Shown: positions 29,095-37,090, counted from the first letter of the stretch. The stretch is 64,000 bases of DNA from Mayfieldus sp963841445 (GCA_963841445.1 CAWJCP010000002.1:930001-994000); one strand, 5' to 3'. The notes: a model not told the origin generated them from the letters alone. Translations and numbers: made by a program.

Positions 29095-29444
29095 GGAAAT
29101 GGACGAGAAGCGCCGGTCGATCGGAGCGCTGCTGCGGCAGGCCCGGGAGATGCGAGGGGTCAGCCAGAGCGCGTTGTCGCGGCGGACCGGTGTCCCGCAG
29201 TCCGCTATCTCGCGCGTCGAGCTGCGGGCGTGAAGTCCCCTCGCTGAAGCGCTTTCGGCGGCTGCTCGCCGGCCTCGGCCTGACTGCCGACCTGGAGCTG
29301 CGGCCCCTGGGCGATCACCGCGGGGATCCGAGCCACTCCGCGGCGATCAGAAGGATGAGCCCCGCAGAGCGCCTCGAGCAGGCTGCCGGCTGGCAATCGT
29401 TTGCCAGTGAGCTGCGGGGGGCGGCAGCGCGTGGGACTCGATAG
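29093..29444 (+). CDS. XRE-family HTH regulator, antitoxin-like (one frame break)
   Basis: N-terminal HTH: IGALLRQAREMRGVSQSALS, RRTGVPQSAISRVE. The frame then breaks at about 29225 and resumes as VPSLKRFRRLLAGLGLTADL and SPAERLEQAAGWQSFASELR, ending at 29444. The joined product of about 116 residues matches the intact regulator at 38906-39250 in layout, including the C-terminal SPAxRL segment. The gene overlaps or abuts a nucleotidyltransferase-like gene, as in antitoxin/nucleotidyltransferase pairs. Confidence 0.72.
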
Positions 29445-29977
29445 CTCGATCCGTCGACGGCAAGCGGCGCCAGCTTGCCGATCGGCGCGACGCCGACCCG
29501 CGTCGCATCATCGAGGCCTTCAACGACGCCGCGGTCGAGTTCATCGTCATCGGTGGAGTGGCGGCGCTCGCCCATGGCGTGCAGCGGGTGACGCGCGACA
29601 TCGACTTCCTGATCGAGCCCAGCAACGAGAACTGCGCTCGAGCGATCAAAGCACTCGTCGCCTTGTCCGCCGAGGAGTACCTGCCCAAGAGCAAGAAGTG
29701 GGTCGCGGTCAGCGGGAAGGCAAAGCCGGGTTGGCTGCTCGAGCAACCGCGGTTCTTCGACAGTCACGCCGGCGGGATCGATATCTGCAACGCGATGGAG
29801 AACGTTCCCGGCTGGCCCGAAGCACGGGACGGCTCGATCGAGATCACTGCCTTCGATGAAGCGTTTCGCATCCTCGACAAGGACACGCTGATCAGGTCGA
29901 AGCTGGCCGCCGGCCGTCAGAAGGATGAAGCTGACGTCACCGAGCTGAACGAGCTCGACGCGCCGAGCGGAAGCTGA
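29431..29977 (+). CDS. Nucleotidyltransferase-like protein, toxin-type partner (one frame break)
   Basis: Contains GGVAALAHGVQRVTRDIDF, the GG...DxD nucleotidyltransferase signature seen in AbiEii/MNT-like toxins, preceded in the same frame by RRIIEAFNDAAVEFIVIGG and followed by AFDEAFRILDKDTLIRSKLA and RQKDEADVTEL. The clean frame begins only after about 29470; by analogy with the pair at 39240 the start should be the GTG at 29431 overlapping the regulator's end, with one shift between. About 180 residues. Target is unknown. Confidence 0.68.
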
Positions 29978-29981
29978 AGCC

Positions 29982-30188
29982 CTACTTGCTGCGCGTGCCC
30001 GGCTGATCGGGGCCAGGGGCGCCGGGGTCCTTGACCGCCTCGCCGGCGGCCTTCGCCTTGTCGGTGAGGCTGCCCTTGCCCTTGGCGATCCCGCGCAGCT
30101 CCTCGGCGTCCTCCTTCAGGGAGTCAACGCCGCCGCGCTTGTCGACCACGTCCTTGGCCTTGTCGGCGAGCTTCTTGAAGTTGACCAT
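29982..30188 (-). CDS. Small charged helical protein
   Basis: 68 residues, MVNFKKLADKAKDVVDKRGG, then Lys/Asp/Ala-rich helix and a Pro/Gly tail. It resembles small stress or CsbD/Rv0909-antitoxin-like proteins of actinobacteria in composition, but no motif proves a family. It converges with the nucleotidyltransferase gene, four bases apart. Confidence 0.6.
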   Translation of the reverse strand: MVNFKKLADKAKDVVDKRGGVDSLKEDAEELRGIAKGKGSLTDKAKAAGEAVKDPGAPGPDQPGTRSK

Positions 30189-30212
30189 GGGAAAAAGCCT
30201 ACCGGCGCAGCG

Positions 30213-30758
30213 CTAGTCGACCTGGCCCTCGGCCTCGGGAACGGCGCCGTCGGTCTTGCGCGGCACCAGCACGGCGCGCTTGAACTCGGCGACCAGGTCG
30301 CCGTCCTGGTTGTAGGCGCGGGTGTGGACGCGGACCACGCCGCGGTCCGGCTTTGAGCTCGAGGGCCGCACCTCCAGCACCTCGGACTCGACGAACAGGG
30401 TGTCGCCGTGGAAGACCGGGGCCGGATGGCTGAGCTCGTCGGTGGCGAGGTTGGCGATCGCCTTGCCGGAGATGTCGGGAACGGTCATCCCGAAGATCAG
30501 CGAGTAGACGTAGGGGCCGGCGACCACGTTTCGGCCCTGCTGCGACTGCGCCGCGTAGACGTCGTTTACGTGCAGCGGGTGGTGGTTCATGGTCAACAGG
30601 CAGAAGAGGTGGTCCTCGGCCTCGGTGACCGTCTTCGCGGGCCAGTGCTTGTAGACCGCGCCGACCTCGAACTCCTCCAGGTAGCGGCCGTACTCGCGCG
30701 CCCCCGAGGCCTCGCGGCCCTGCTGGTCGGTGATCAGCTTGTGCTCTTTGTCGTTCAT
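30213..30758 (-). CDS. MaoC-family hydratase, probable mesaconyl-CoA hydratase
   Basis: 181-residue single hot-dog-fold enoyl-CoA hydratase. It opens with REYGRYLEEFEVGAVYKHWP and contains the hydratase active-site region FCLLTMNHHPLHVNDVYAAQ (Asp/His pair) and VAGPYVYSLIFGMTVPDISG, then HPAPVFHGDTLFVESEVLEV. This sequence style matches the MaoC proteins found beside meaA in actinobacteria, where they are assigned mesaconyl-CoA hydration to beta-methylmalyl-CoA. Presence of the mutase, acyl-CoA dehydrogenase and malyl-CoA lyase within 14 kb supports that role. Shorter than the double-domain proteobacterial enzyme. Confidence 0.82.
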   Translation of the reverse strand: MNDKEHKLITDQQGREASGAREYGRYLEEFEVGAVYKHWPAKTVTEAEDHLFCLLTMNHHPLHVNDVYAAQSQQGRNVVAGPYVYSLIFGMTVPDISGKAIANLATDELSHPAPVFHGDTLFVESEVLEVRPSSSKPDRGVVRVHTRAYNQDGDLVAEFKRAVLVPRKTDGAVPEAEGQVD

Positions 30759-30790
30759 GGGCGCGGCATCCTATCCGGGTGTGGCGGGCC

Positions 30791-30830
30791 GGGACACAAA
30801 GTGTCCCAACGGGACACAAAGTGTCCCAAC
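30791..30830. repeat. Two tandem copies of a 20-base palindromic unit
   Basis: GGGACAC-AAA-GTGTCCC occurs at 30791-30807 and 30811-30827, each followed by AAC. Each unit is a perfect 7-base inverted repeat with a three-base loop. The pair lies between the HTH_42 gene end and the MaoC start, so it could be an operator pair, a double hairpin, or a dispersed intergenic repeat. Confidence 0.8.
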
Positions 30831-30842
30831 AGAGGCTGGTCA

Positions 30843-30859
30843 GGCGGCCGCAGGCCGCC
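30843..30859 (-). terminator. GC-rich hairpin after the HTH_42 gene
   Basis: GGCGGCC and GGCCGCC flank GCA, a 7-base stem just past the stop at 30865 on the minus strand. There is no T-run, so termination is possible but unproven. Confidence 0.4.
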
Positions 30860-30864
30860 GCAAG

Positions 30865-31956
30865 TCATTCAGCGAGCTTCACCGGCGCCCCCTCGAAGCG
30901 CTCGATGTCGGCGACCTCGGCCTCGATATCGCTGCGATCCGCGCCGCTGAGCGACTCCGGGGAGGTGAGCGTGACCTCGACGCCCCGGCCCTTGCGGCGG
31001 TAGCTCCAGCCCCCGACCACGACCCCGTCGCGAACGATCACCGGCCGCAGCCATCCCCCACCCCCCGCCTTGTAGGCCTCCTGGTGCTCGGCCGGGAGCG
31101 CGAACTCGCGATCCGCGTAGCCGAGCATGTAGGTGTCAAAGGCGCCCAGCATCCGCAGCGCGCCGTCGCTCGGCCAGCGGTTGCGGCGCCCGTTCAGAGA
31201 AAGCGCCGTCGCGTCGCCGACCCTGCTTTCGCTCAGCTCGCCGGCGATCCGCTCCAGCCCGGTCCGCAGGTCTCGCAGCGGCAGGCTCGACCACTTGGCG
31301 AAGTCGCGTTCGGTGGCCGGGCCGAAGGCGCCGAGGTAGCGCCTCGCCAGCTCGCCGAGCGCCGCCTCGCGGTCGAAGGGTGGCGGCTTTCCGAGCCAGT
31401 CCTCGCGCCGAACCAGGCAGGTGCTGCGGCCCTTGTCGGGGCCCAGGCAGGCGATCCCTGACGTGATCGTGACCAGGATCAGGTGCAACCGGGTCTGTGG
31501 GCTGAGCTTGACGCCGGCGGCCTCGATTCGCTCGCCGGCCTCGCTGCGAGTCAGCGGGCCGTCGTCTTCGAGCGCCTTGCGAACTGCCTCAAGCGCCTTC
31601 TCCTGCGCCCCCGACCCGACCCCGAGCTGCCCGAGGCGGCGCCGCGACCACTTCTCGATCCGGGGCTCGAAGAGCGGCAGCATCCACCCCGCGTCCTCGG
31701 TGGCGATCATGTGGATCGTCATCCGCATCACCCAGGTGCGCAGCAACGAGCGCTCCTCGGTGCGGGCCCTGTCGATGTCGGCCGCGGTCAACCTGCGGCT
31801 GCGGGCCCGGAACTGCAGCGGCCCGGCGTAGACGTCCTGCGCCTGCGCCCCGCCGATCGCCTTCGCGATCTCGGCGGGATCGCGGGCCGAGGCGGGGCGG
31901 TGCAGCAATTGAGCCGCCGCCCGCAGCCTCGGCAGACGCCGCCTAGTCCTTGCCAA
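30865..31956 (-). CDS. Winged-helix DNA-binding domain protein (HTH_42 type)
   Basis: 363 residues starting at a TTG that overlaps the stop of the CsbD-like gene by 14 bases. The family signature runs through LHRPASARDPAEIAKAIGGA, QAQDVYAGPLQFRARSRRLT, ERSLLRTWVMRMTIHMIATE and LLGAFDTYMLGYADRE-like sequence (MLGAFDTYMLGYADREFALP), then VIVRDGVVVGGWSYRRKGRG. Members include AlkX/YcaQ-like DNA glycosylases; the conserved Arg-Thr-Trp region and the QxQ motif (GAQAQD) are present, so base-excision activity is possible but not shown. Confidence 0.82.
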   Translation of the reverse strand: MARTRRRLPRLRAAAQLLHRPASARDPAEIAKAIGGAQAQDVYAGPLQFRARSRRLTAADIDRARTEERSLLRTWVMRMTIHMIATEDAGWMLPLFEPRIEKWSRRRLGQLGVGSGAQEKALEAVRKALEDDGPLTRSEAGERIEAAGVKLSPQTRLHLILVTITSGIACLGPDKGRSTCLVRREDWLGKPPPFDREAALGELARRYLGAFGPATERDFAKWSSLPLRDLRTGLERIAGELSESRVGDATALSLNGRRNRWPSDGALRMLGAFDTYMLGYADREFALPAEHQEAYKAGGGGWLRPVIVRDGVVVGGWSYRRKGRGVEVTLTSPESLSGADRSDIEAEVADIERFEGAPVKLAE

Positions 31957-32116
31957 GCACGTCCTTGGCCTTGTCGGCCACGTCGTCAGCCTTGTCCTTG
32001 ACTGTGCCCTCGGCCTTGTCGACCTTCCCTTCCTTCTTCATCTCATCGTCACCGGTGAGATCGCCGCCGGCTTCCTTGGCTCGGCCCTTTGCCTCGTCGA
32101 GAGCTCCGTCGCTCAT
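31943..32116 (-). CDS. CsbD family stress protein
   Basis: 57 residues from the ATG at 32116 (MSDGALDEAKGRAKEAGGDL), preceded by GGAAG. It shows the CsbD repeat pattern of Lys/Ala/Asp-rich helix: KEGKVDKAEGTVKDKADDVA. Usually a general-stress protein of unknown mechanism. It precedes and overlaps the HTH_42 gene. Confidence 0.85.
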   Translation of the reverse strand: MSDGALDEAKGRAKEAGGDLTGDDEMKKEGKVDKAEGTVKDKADDVADKAKDVLGKD

Positions 32117-32238
32117 CGTCTTCCTTTCGTTCGTGGTCTGTGAGTCCCCCCGCATCCCTCCCCGGGGATAGCGCACTGTTACCCGCCGCTGCGCAGGCCA
32201 AGCATCGAAAGCAAGCCGGGCGACCCGGATCGACGGGG

Positions 32239-32607
32239 TCAGTGGACCTTTTTGGTCCGCGTCCGCTGCTCGTGGCGCTCGACGACCTGGGCGATCAGCT
32301 TGAGGACGTTCTGGTCTCCGGAGGCCTTGATGTGGCCGTGCTCGTAGGCCTTGACGTAGTCCGCGACGTGCCCCTCCGAGGCCAGCTCGTTGAAGTGCGC
32401 GCGCGCGATCTCGACCGTGACCCGCGCATGGTCGGCGACGCCCTTGCTGATCCGCGGTCCCGGCAGCTCGACCCGGAACATCTGTGTGTCGCCGCGCCCG
32501 CGCAACTCCAGCCCGAAGACGAGCTTCAGCTTCGCCAGCGCCGGCACCTCCGCCTGGAAGCGCACGATCGCCTGCTCGATCAGTCCCGCCGTCCCGCCAC
32601 TCGCCAT
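32239..32607 (-). CDS. SCP2-like small protein
   Basis: 122 residues. The pattern LIEQAIVRFQAEVPALAKLK, VFGLELRGRGDTQMFRVELP, HARVTVEIARAHFNELASEG and HVADYVKAYEHGHIKASGDQ resembles the SCP2 sterol-carrier fold (amphipathic beta sheet with a final helix binding lipid acyl-CoA). Family assignment is by pattern only. Confidence 0.6.
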   Translation of the reverse strand: MASGGTAGLIEQAIVRFQAEVPALAKLKLVFGLELRGRGDTQMFRVELPGPRISKGVADHARVTVEIARAHFNELASEGHVADYVKAYEHGHIKASGDQNVLKLIAQVVERHEQRTRTKKVH

Positions 32608-32634
32608 TGGCGCGATGCTAGCTGAGCCCGGGCG

Positions 32635-32706
32635 TTACCAGGGGATCGGCTTGCGGTCGCGGAAGAACCCGCCGTTCGGCCCGTCGTCGGGCAGCCTCGC
32701 CAGCCA
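32635..32706 (-). pseudogene. 3' fragment of a short-chain dehydrogenase gene
   Basis: Reads WLARLPDDGPNGGFFRDRK followed by PIPW and a stop, 24 residues nearly identical to the end of the intact SDR at 34366-35055 (WLATLPDDGPSGGFFRDRK). Nothing SDR-like lies upstream in this frame, where the HxlR gene begins. It is a leftover of a duplication or of an insertion that split a tandem pair. Confidence 0.75.
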
Positions 32707-32724
32707 AGCTGCCGATGCGACCGA

Positions 32725-33432
32725 TCAATCCTGCCGGTCGGCGAAGGCCGCGGCCGGCTCGGGGTGGGCGAACACGCTCAGCCCCAGCCACTCGGGGAAG
32801 CTGCGAACGAGGTGCTCGGGGCCGCTCACCCGGACTCGCCGGGAGCGCATCGCAGCCCCCAGCTCGAGCCTGCCGATCCAGACCTCGGCCATCGCCCGCG
32901 CCTCCGCGGTGACGTTGAGGTCGACCTCGAAACCGGGGTCCGAGAGGCACAGATCGGTGCCCGAGCGCTCCGCCACCAGCCACCAGGCGCTCTTGCCCTG
33001 ATCTGTTCCCCGGTAGCGGAAGAAGCTCACGACGCGATCCTTGGGGAGCCGGTCGCAGCGCACGTTGCGCTGCATGTCCCACATCAGCAGCGCCGGGTCG
33101 GCGTCCTCGGCGGTGATCTCGCGCCGCAGCCAATCGCGGCTCCAGGTGCCGAGCGAGAGCACGAATGGCCCCAGCGCCTCCCCGGCCGGGGTCAGGGAGT
33201 AGGTGTAGCCGCGATCGCCGGCAGAGCGCTCCCGGGTGACGATTCCGGAACGCTCCAGCTCGCGTAGGCGCTTGCTGAGCAGCGAGGAAGACATCAGTGG
33301 AACGCCCTTGTGGATCTCGTTGAAGCGGCTGCTGCCCACCAGCAGCTCGCGGATCACGAGCAGCGTCCAGCGCTCGGTGAGCACCTCGGCCGCCTGGGCG
33401 ATGGGGCAGAACTGTCCGTAGCCGGCGGTCAT
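32725..33432 (-). CDS. HxlR-family transcriptional regulator
   Basis: About 235 residues from the ATG at 33432. The winged-helix domain has the HxlR signature: FCPIAQAAEVLTERWTLLVI, RELLVGSSRFNEIHKGVPLM, SSSLLSKRLRELERSGIVTR, YSLTPAGEALGPFVLSLG. The N-terminal Cys and a longer C-terminal SCP2-like domain (DLCLSDPGFEVDLNVTAEAR) are typical of the larger actinobacterial members. It is divergent from a methyltransferase gene and probably controls it. Confidence 0.9.
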   Translation of the reverse strand: MTAGYGQFCPIAQAAEVLTERWTLLVIRELLVGSSRFNEIHKGVPLMSSSLLSKRLRELERSGIVTRERSAGDRGYTYSLTPAGEALGPFVLSLGTWSRDWLRREITAEDADPALLMWDMQRNVRCDRLPKDRVVSFFRYRGTDQGKSAWWLVAERSGTDLCLSDPGFEVDLNVTAEARAMAEVWIGRLELGAAMRSRRVRVSGPEHLVRSFPEWLGLSVFAHPEPAAAFADRQD

Positions 33433-33507
33433 CGATGGCCTGACACCCAATATAGGGAAGCTTCAGATTTTGCAGTTGAACGGCCTCGCCCGCGCGCATA
33501 GAACGGA

Positions 33508-33522
33508 TCGACGCAACGTCGA
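33508..33522. promoter_or_regulatory. Dyad upstream of the methyltransferase
   Basis: TCGACG and CGTCGA flank CAA immediately before the GGAGGAGG ribosome site of the gene at 33536, in the divergent HxlR/methyltransferase promoter region. Candidate HxlR site or 5' hairpin. Confidence 0.35.
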
Positions 33523-33535
33523 CGGAGGAGGTCGC

Positions 33536-34342
33536 ATGAGTGAAGTTGCCGAGCTGAAGAGCCAAGCGCGAGCCGTCTGGGCCGCCGGGGACTACGACGC
33601 GATCGCAGAGCTGATCTGGCCGGTCGGAGAGCGGATCGTCCGTCGCCTCGAAATCGCACCGGGCGAGGAGGTGCTCGACGTGGCCTGCGGGACCGGAAAT
33701 GCGGCCATTCCCGCCGCCCGGGACGGCGGCCGGGTGGTCGGGCTCGATCTGACGGGCGAGCTGTTCGGGGCGGCGGAAGCCCGCGCCGAGCAAGCGGGCG
33801 TCGAGGTGGAATGGGCGGAAGGCGACGCCGAGGAGCTGCCGTTCGCCGACCAGAGCTTCGACGTGGTGGTTTCGACCTTCGGCGCCATGTTCGCGCCGCG
33901 CCACGAGGTCGCCGCCGGCGAGATCACCAGGGTCCTGCGGCCGGGCGGCCGCCTCGGCCTCTGTAGCTGGACGCCGGAGGGAAACGTCGGTGAGTTCTTC
34001 CGGCTGATGGCGGCGCACGTCCCGCCGCCCGCCGACGCCGCCCCGCCGACGCTCTGGGGCACAGAGGACCACGTCCGCCAGCTGTTCCCGGAGCTAGAGG
34101 TCGAGTTCGAGCGCGAGCTGATCGAGCTGCGCTTCGAATCGGTCGCGGAGGCGGTCTCGGTCTATGAGACCAAGTTCGGCCCGGTCGTCACGGCCCGGGA
34201 GCGGCTGGAGCCAGAAGGGCGCTGGAAAGAGATGCGCGAGGACCTGGCGGCGCTGTTTCGGAGCCACAACGCGGCGCTCGACGGCGGGCTCTGCTTCGAG
34301 GGCGAGTACCTGGTGGCGCTGGGCCGCCGCCCGGCCGCCTGA
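33536..34342 (+). CDS. Class I SAM-dependent methyltransferase (Methyltransf_11 type)
   Basis: 268 residues from the ATG at 33536, with GGAGGAGG just upstream. Motif I is VLDVACGTGNAAIPAARDGG, motif II VVGLDLTGELF, and the post-motifs WAEGDAEELPFADQSFDVVV and VLRPGGRLGLCSWTPEG are standard for UbiE-like small-molecule methyltransferases. The substrate is unknown. Divergent from the HxlR regulator, so the two likely form a regulator/target pair. Confidence 0.88.
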   Translation: MSEVAELKSQARAVWAAGDYDAIAELIWPVGERIVRRLEIAPGEEVLDVACGTGNAAIPAARDGGRVVGLDLTGELFGAAEARAEQAGVEVEWAEGDAEELPFADQSFDVVVSTFGAMFAPRHEVAAGEITRVLRPGGRLGLCSWTPEGNVGEFFRLMAAHVPPPADAAPPTLWGTEDHVRQLFPELEVEFERELIELRFESVAEAVSVYETKFGPVVTARERLEPEGRWKEMREDLAALFRSHNAALDGGLCFEGEYLVALGRRPAA

Positions 34343-34365
34343 GGGCGAAGGCGTCACCAGTCCTC

Positions 34366-35055
34366 CTACCAGGGGATCGGCTTGCGGTCGCGGAAAAAGC
34401 CGCCACTTGGCCCGTCGTCGGGCAGCGTCGCCAGCCAGACCGCGGTGTCGGCGCCCTGCTCGACGGAGCGCGGCGCCGAGTCTCCTCCCATGTCGGTGCG
34501 GACCCAGCCGGGGCACAGTGAGTTGGCGAGCAGCCCATTGCCCTCGGCGGCGGTCAGCCGAGTCAGGGCGTTGAGCGCCGTCTTGGAGATCCGGTAGCCG
34601 TGATTGCCGCCGTTCATCTCGCTGAGCTGGCCGGCCCCGCTGGAGACGTTGACGACCCGCGGATGCTCGCCGGCTCGCAGAAGCGGCAGCATCGCCTGGG
34701 TCAGCCGCAGGGCGCCGAACAGGTTGGTCTCCAGCACTTCCCTGACGTCGTCGATGTCGACGTCAGCGAGCTTCGCCTCATAGCCGGAGCCGCCGTGGAT
34801 CCCGGCGTTGTTGACCAGCGCGTCGAGGCGCCCGGGATCCTCTGACAGCTGCTCGGCGAGTCGCTCGACGCTCGCTTGGTCGGCGACGTCGAGCTTGACC
34901 CAGCGGATCAACTCGTGATCGGGCTCGCCGGCCGAGTCGGGATTGCGAGCGCCCGCCAGCACCACGTAGCCGTGCTCGGCGGCGAGCTGGCGGGCGATCT
35001 CGCGGCCGATCCCGCGGCTCGCGCCGCTGACCAGCGCGACAGGCTGCTCAGCCAC
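34366..35055 (-). CDS. Short-chain dehydrogenase/reductase
   Basis: 229 residues. NADP-binding motif VSGASRGIGREIARQLAAEH, LDALVNNAGIHGGSGYEAKL, VVNVSSGAGQLSEM and the catalytic YRISK (GYRISKTALNALTRLTAAE) are present; NSLCPGWVRTDMGGDSAPRS is the carbonyl-reductase-like C-terminal block. Substrate unknown. The 3' end is duplicated as a fragment at 32635-32706. Confidence 0.9.
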   Translation of the reverse strand: MAEQPVALVSGASRGIGREIARQLAAEHGYVVLAGARNPDSAGEPDHELIRWVKLDVADQASVERLAEQLSEDPGRLDALVNNAGIHGGSGYEAKLADVDIDDVREVLETNLFGALRLTQAMLPLLRAGEHPRVVNVSSGAGQLSEMNGGNHGYRISKTALNALTRLTAAEGNGLLANSLCPGWVRTDMGGDSAPRSVEQGADTAVWLATLPDDGPSGGFFRDRKPIPW

Positions 35056-35079
35056 CGCGGCGCTTCCGGCGAGCGGCCG

Positions 35080-36294
35080 TCAAATCTTGTTTCGCTCGAT
35101 CAGCTTGCGGCCGATGACCATCCGCTGGATCTCGGAGGTCCCCTCGCCGATCAGAAGCAGCGGCGCATCGCGGTAGAGGCGCTCGATTTCGTACTCCTTC
35201 GAATAGCCGTAGCCGCCGTGGATCCGGAAGGCGTCCTCGACGACCTCCTTGCCGGTCTCCGAGGCGAGCAGCTTCGCCATCCCGGCCTCGAGGTCGGAGC
35301 GCTCGCCGGCGTCCTTCAGGCGTGCCGCCTTCATCGTCACCAGGCGCGCCGCCTCGATCTTGGTCGCCATGTCGGCGAGCTTGAACTGGATCGCCTGGTG
35401 CTGGGCGATCGGCTTTCCGAACGTCTTGCGCTCCTGGCTGTAGCGCAGCGCCAGCTCCAGGGCCCGCTGCGCGATCCCGACCCCGCGCGCCGCGACGTTG
35501 ACGCGACCGACCTCGAGCGCGTCCATCATCTGCCGAAAGCCCTGGCCGAGGCCGTCCTCCTCGCCGCCGAGGATCCGCTCCGGCGGGCAGCGGTAGCCGT
35601 TGTAGACGAGCTCGGTGGACTCGACGCCCTTGTAGCCCATCTTCTTGATCTGCGGCGGAACCTCGAGGCCGGCGAACTCGCCCTCGTTCTTGGCCTCGCC
35701 GGGCTCCTTCTCGGTGATGAAGCAGGTCATGCCGTCGTAGGCCGGCTCGGCCTTGGGGTCCGACTTGACGAGCACGAAGACGACTCCGGAGCGCAGGCCG
35801 TTGGTGACCCACATCTTCTGGCCGTCGATCACCCAGCTGCCATCGTCGTCGCGCTTCGCGGTCGATTTGATGCCCTGCACGTCGGAGCCGCATTCGGGCT
35901 CGGAGAGCGAAAAGGAGGCGCGCAGCTCGCCAGTCGCCATCTTCGGCAGGAAGTGGTCCTTCTGCTCGTCGGTGCCGAACTTGATCAGCAGATAGGAGCC
36001 GATGAAGTGGGTGTTGACGATCCCCGAGATCGAGATCCAGCCGCGCGAGAGCTCCTCGACGATCATCGCGTAGGTGGTCAGATCAAGGCCCATCCCGCCG
36101 TAGTCCTCGGGGATCGTGACCCCGAACAGGCCCAGCTCCTTCATCTGCTCGACGATCGGCTCCGGGAACTCGTCCTCGTGGTCGTAGTGCTCGGCCTTGG
36201 GGATGATCTGCTCGTCGACGAACTGGCGGACCATCTCGATGATCGCCTTCTGCTCGTCGGTTATCTGCTCCGGTGCGCTGGTGTCGATGGCCAT
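35080..36294 (-). CDS. Acyl-CoA dehydrogenase, probable methylsuccinyl-CoA dehydrogenase
   Basis: 404-residue FAD enzyme. FAD/substrate motifs FSLSEPECGSDVQGIKSTAK and WVIDGQKMWVTNGLRSGVVF, then RKTFGKPIAQHQAIQFKLAD, and the C-terminal IHGGYGYSKEYEIERLYRDA holding the catalytic Glu region, ending with LLIGEGTSEIQRMVIGRKL. The stretch VEELSRGWISISGIVNTHFI resembles the acyl-CoA dehydrogenases in actinobacterial meaA/ccr clusters. With the mutase, MaoC hydratase and malyl-CoA lyase nearby, oxidation of methylsuccinyl-CoA to mesaconyl-CoA is the likely job, but a general short-chain acyl-CoA substrate cannot be excluded. Confidence 0.85.
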   Translation of the reverse strand: MAIDTSAPEQITDEQKAIIEMVRQFVDEQIIPKAEHYDHEDEFPEPIVEQMKELGLFGVTIPEDYGGMGLDLTTYAMIVEELSRGWISISGIVNTHFIGSYLLIKFGTDEQKDHFLPKMATGELRASFSLSEPECGSDVQGIKSTAKRDDDGSWVIDGQKMWVTNGLRSGVVFVLVKSDPKAEPAYDGMTCFITEKEPGEAKNEGEFAGLEVPPQIKKMGYKGVESTELVYNGYRCPPERILGGEEDGLGQGFRQMMDALEVGRVNVAARGVGIAQRALELALRYSQERKTFGKPIAQHQAIQFKLADMATKIEAARLVTMKAARLKDAGERSDLEAGMAKLLASETGKEVVEDAFRIHGGYGYSKEYEIERLYRDAPLLLIGEGTSEIQRMVIGRKLIERNKI

Positions 36295-36345
36295 GGCGGC
36301 GAAGGATACCGGCGGCCAATCGCCCGCCGGTAGCTCCGTCGCGGC

Positions 36346-36889
36346 TCAGTCCTCGGCGAGGATTGCGTAGATGCGCTTGCGCGCGTCGGCGAGGATCTTC
36401 GCGGCCTCGGTGGCCTGCTCGGCGCTGCCGACCTGTGCCACCTGGCGGGCGGCATTGACCAGGCCGATGCCCTCGTGGCGTAGCTGGTGGTACGGGGAGT
36501 CCTCCTCCCTCGCTCTCCCAGGGGCTGCGCTCGGTGCGCTTCTCGGCAGCCTCGCGGCCGGCTTCGGTCAGCGAGAGGACCCGCTTGCCGTCGACCTCCT
36601 CACCGCTGACCAGCCCCTCGTCCTCGAGCAGCTGCAGGGTCGGGTAGATCGAGCCGGCGCTGGGGCGCCAGCGACCGCCGCTGCGCTCCTCGAGCTGCTG
36701 GATCATCTCGTAGCCGTGCATCGGGCGCTCCTCCAGCAGGGCGAGGATCGCGCTGCGCACGTCCCCGCGGCGGGCCCGATGGCCCCGATGGCCGCGCAGG
36801 CCGCGCGCCGGGTCCATGCCCTTCATGCGGCGCCCCTGTCGGCGTCGTCCGTGGCGGCCTCTTCCAGCCGCCTCTCTCGCGTGATGCAT
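36346..36889 (-). CDS. PadR-family transcriptional regulator (one frame break)
   Basis: The first part reads GDVRSAILALLEERPMHGYE, MIQQLEERSGGRWRPSAGSI, YPTLQLLEDEGLVSGEEVDG and KRVLSLTEAGREAAEKR, a complete PadR winged helix. After a shift near 36500-36520 the C-terminal dimerisation helices follow (YHQLRHEGIGLVNAARQVAQ, ATEAAKILADARKRIYAILA) to a stop at 36346. About 180 residues. A basic, His/Arg-rich tail precedes the HTH. Two dyads in the 70 bases upstream look like its operators. Confidence 0.83.
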
Positions 36890-36910
36890 TCGTAACTCCT
36901 GTCGTCTGTT

Positions 36911-36950
36911 TCGATGTCTCCATCGAACTGTTTCTCGATGTCTCTATCGA
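36911..36950. promoter_or_regulatory. Two tandem dyads upstream of the PadR gene
   Basis: TCGATG-TCTC-CATCGA at 36911-36926 and TCGATG-TCTC-TATCGA at 36935-36950 form a 24-base tandem repeat, each half a palindrome, 22 bases upstream of the PadR start. A further short palindrome CGATATATCG is at 36968-36977. This is the placement expected of PadR autoregulatory operators. Confidence 0.6.
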
Positions 36951-37044
36951 TCTGTTTCATTCTGTCGCGATATATCGTAACAGGTTGCGACCGTGCCGCA
37001 GGCGACTTGCTCGGCGGCTGCCTCCGCGAAGAGGACTGCCTCCG

Positions 37045-37090
37045 CGAGTGTGCACTTGTGGTCGCTATAGGCGCACTAACTGCACACTCG
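37045..37090. repeat. Inverted repeat with 10-base arms
   Basis: CGAGTGTGCA at 37045-37054 and TGCACACTCG at 37081-37090 are perfect inverted copies around a 26-base loop, directly before the tandem repeats. It may form a hairpin in RNA or mark a small mobile remnant. Confidence 0.6.

Noticed and set aside
32618..34072. Long 484-codon open frame antisense to the methyltransferase and out of frame with HxlR
   Set aside because: A shadow frame from high GC; it has no motif of its own and covers parts of two well-supported genes.
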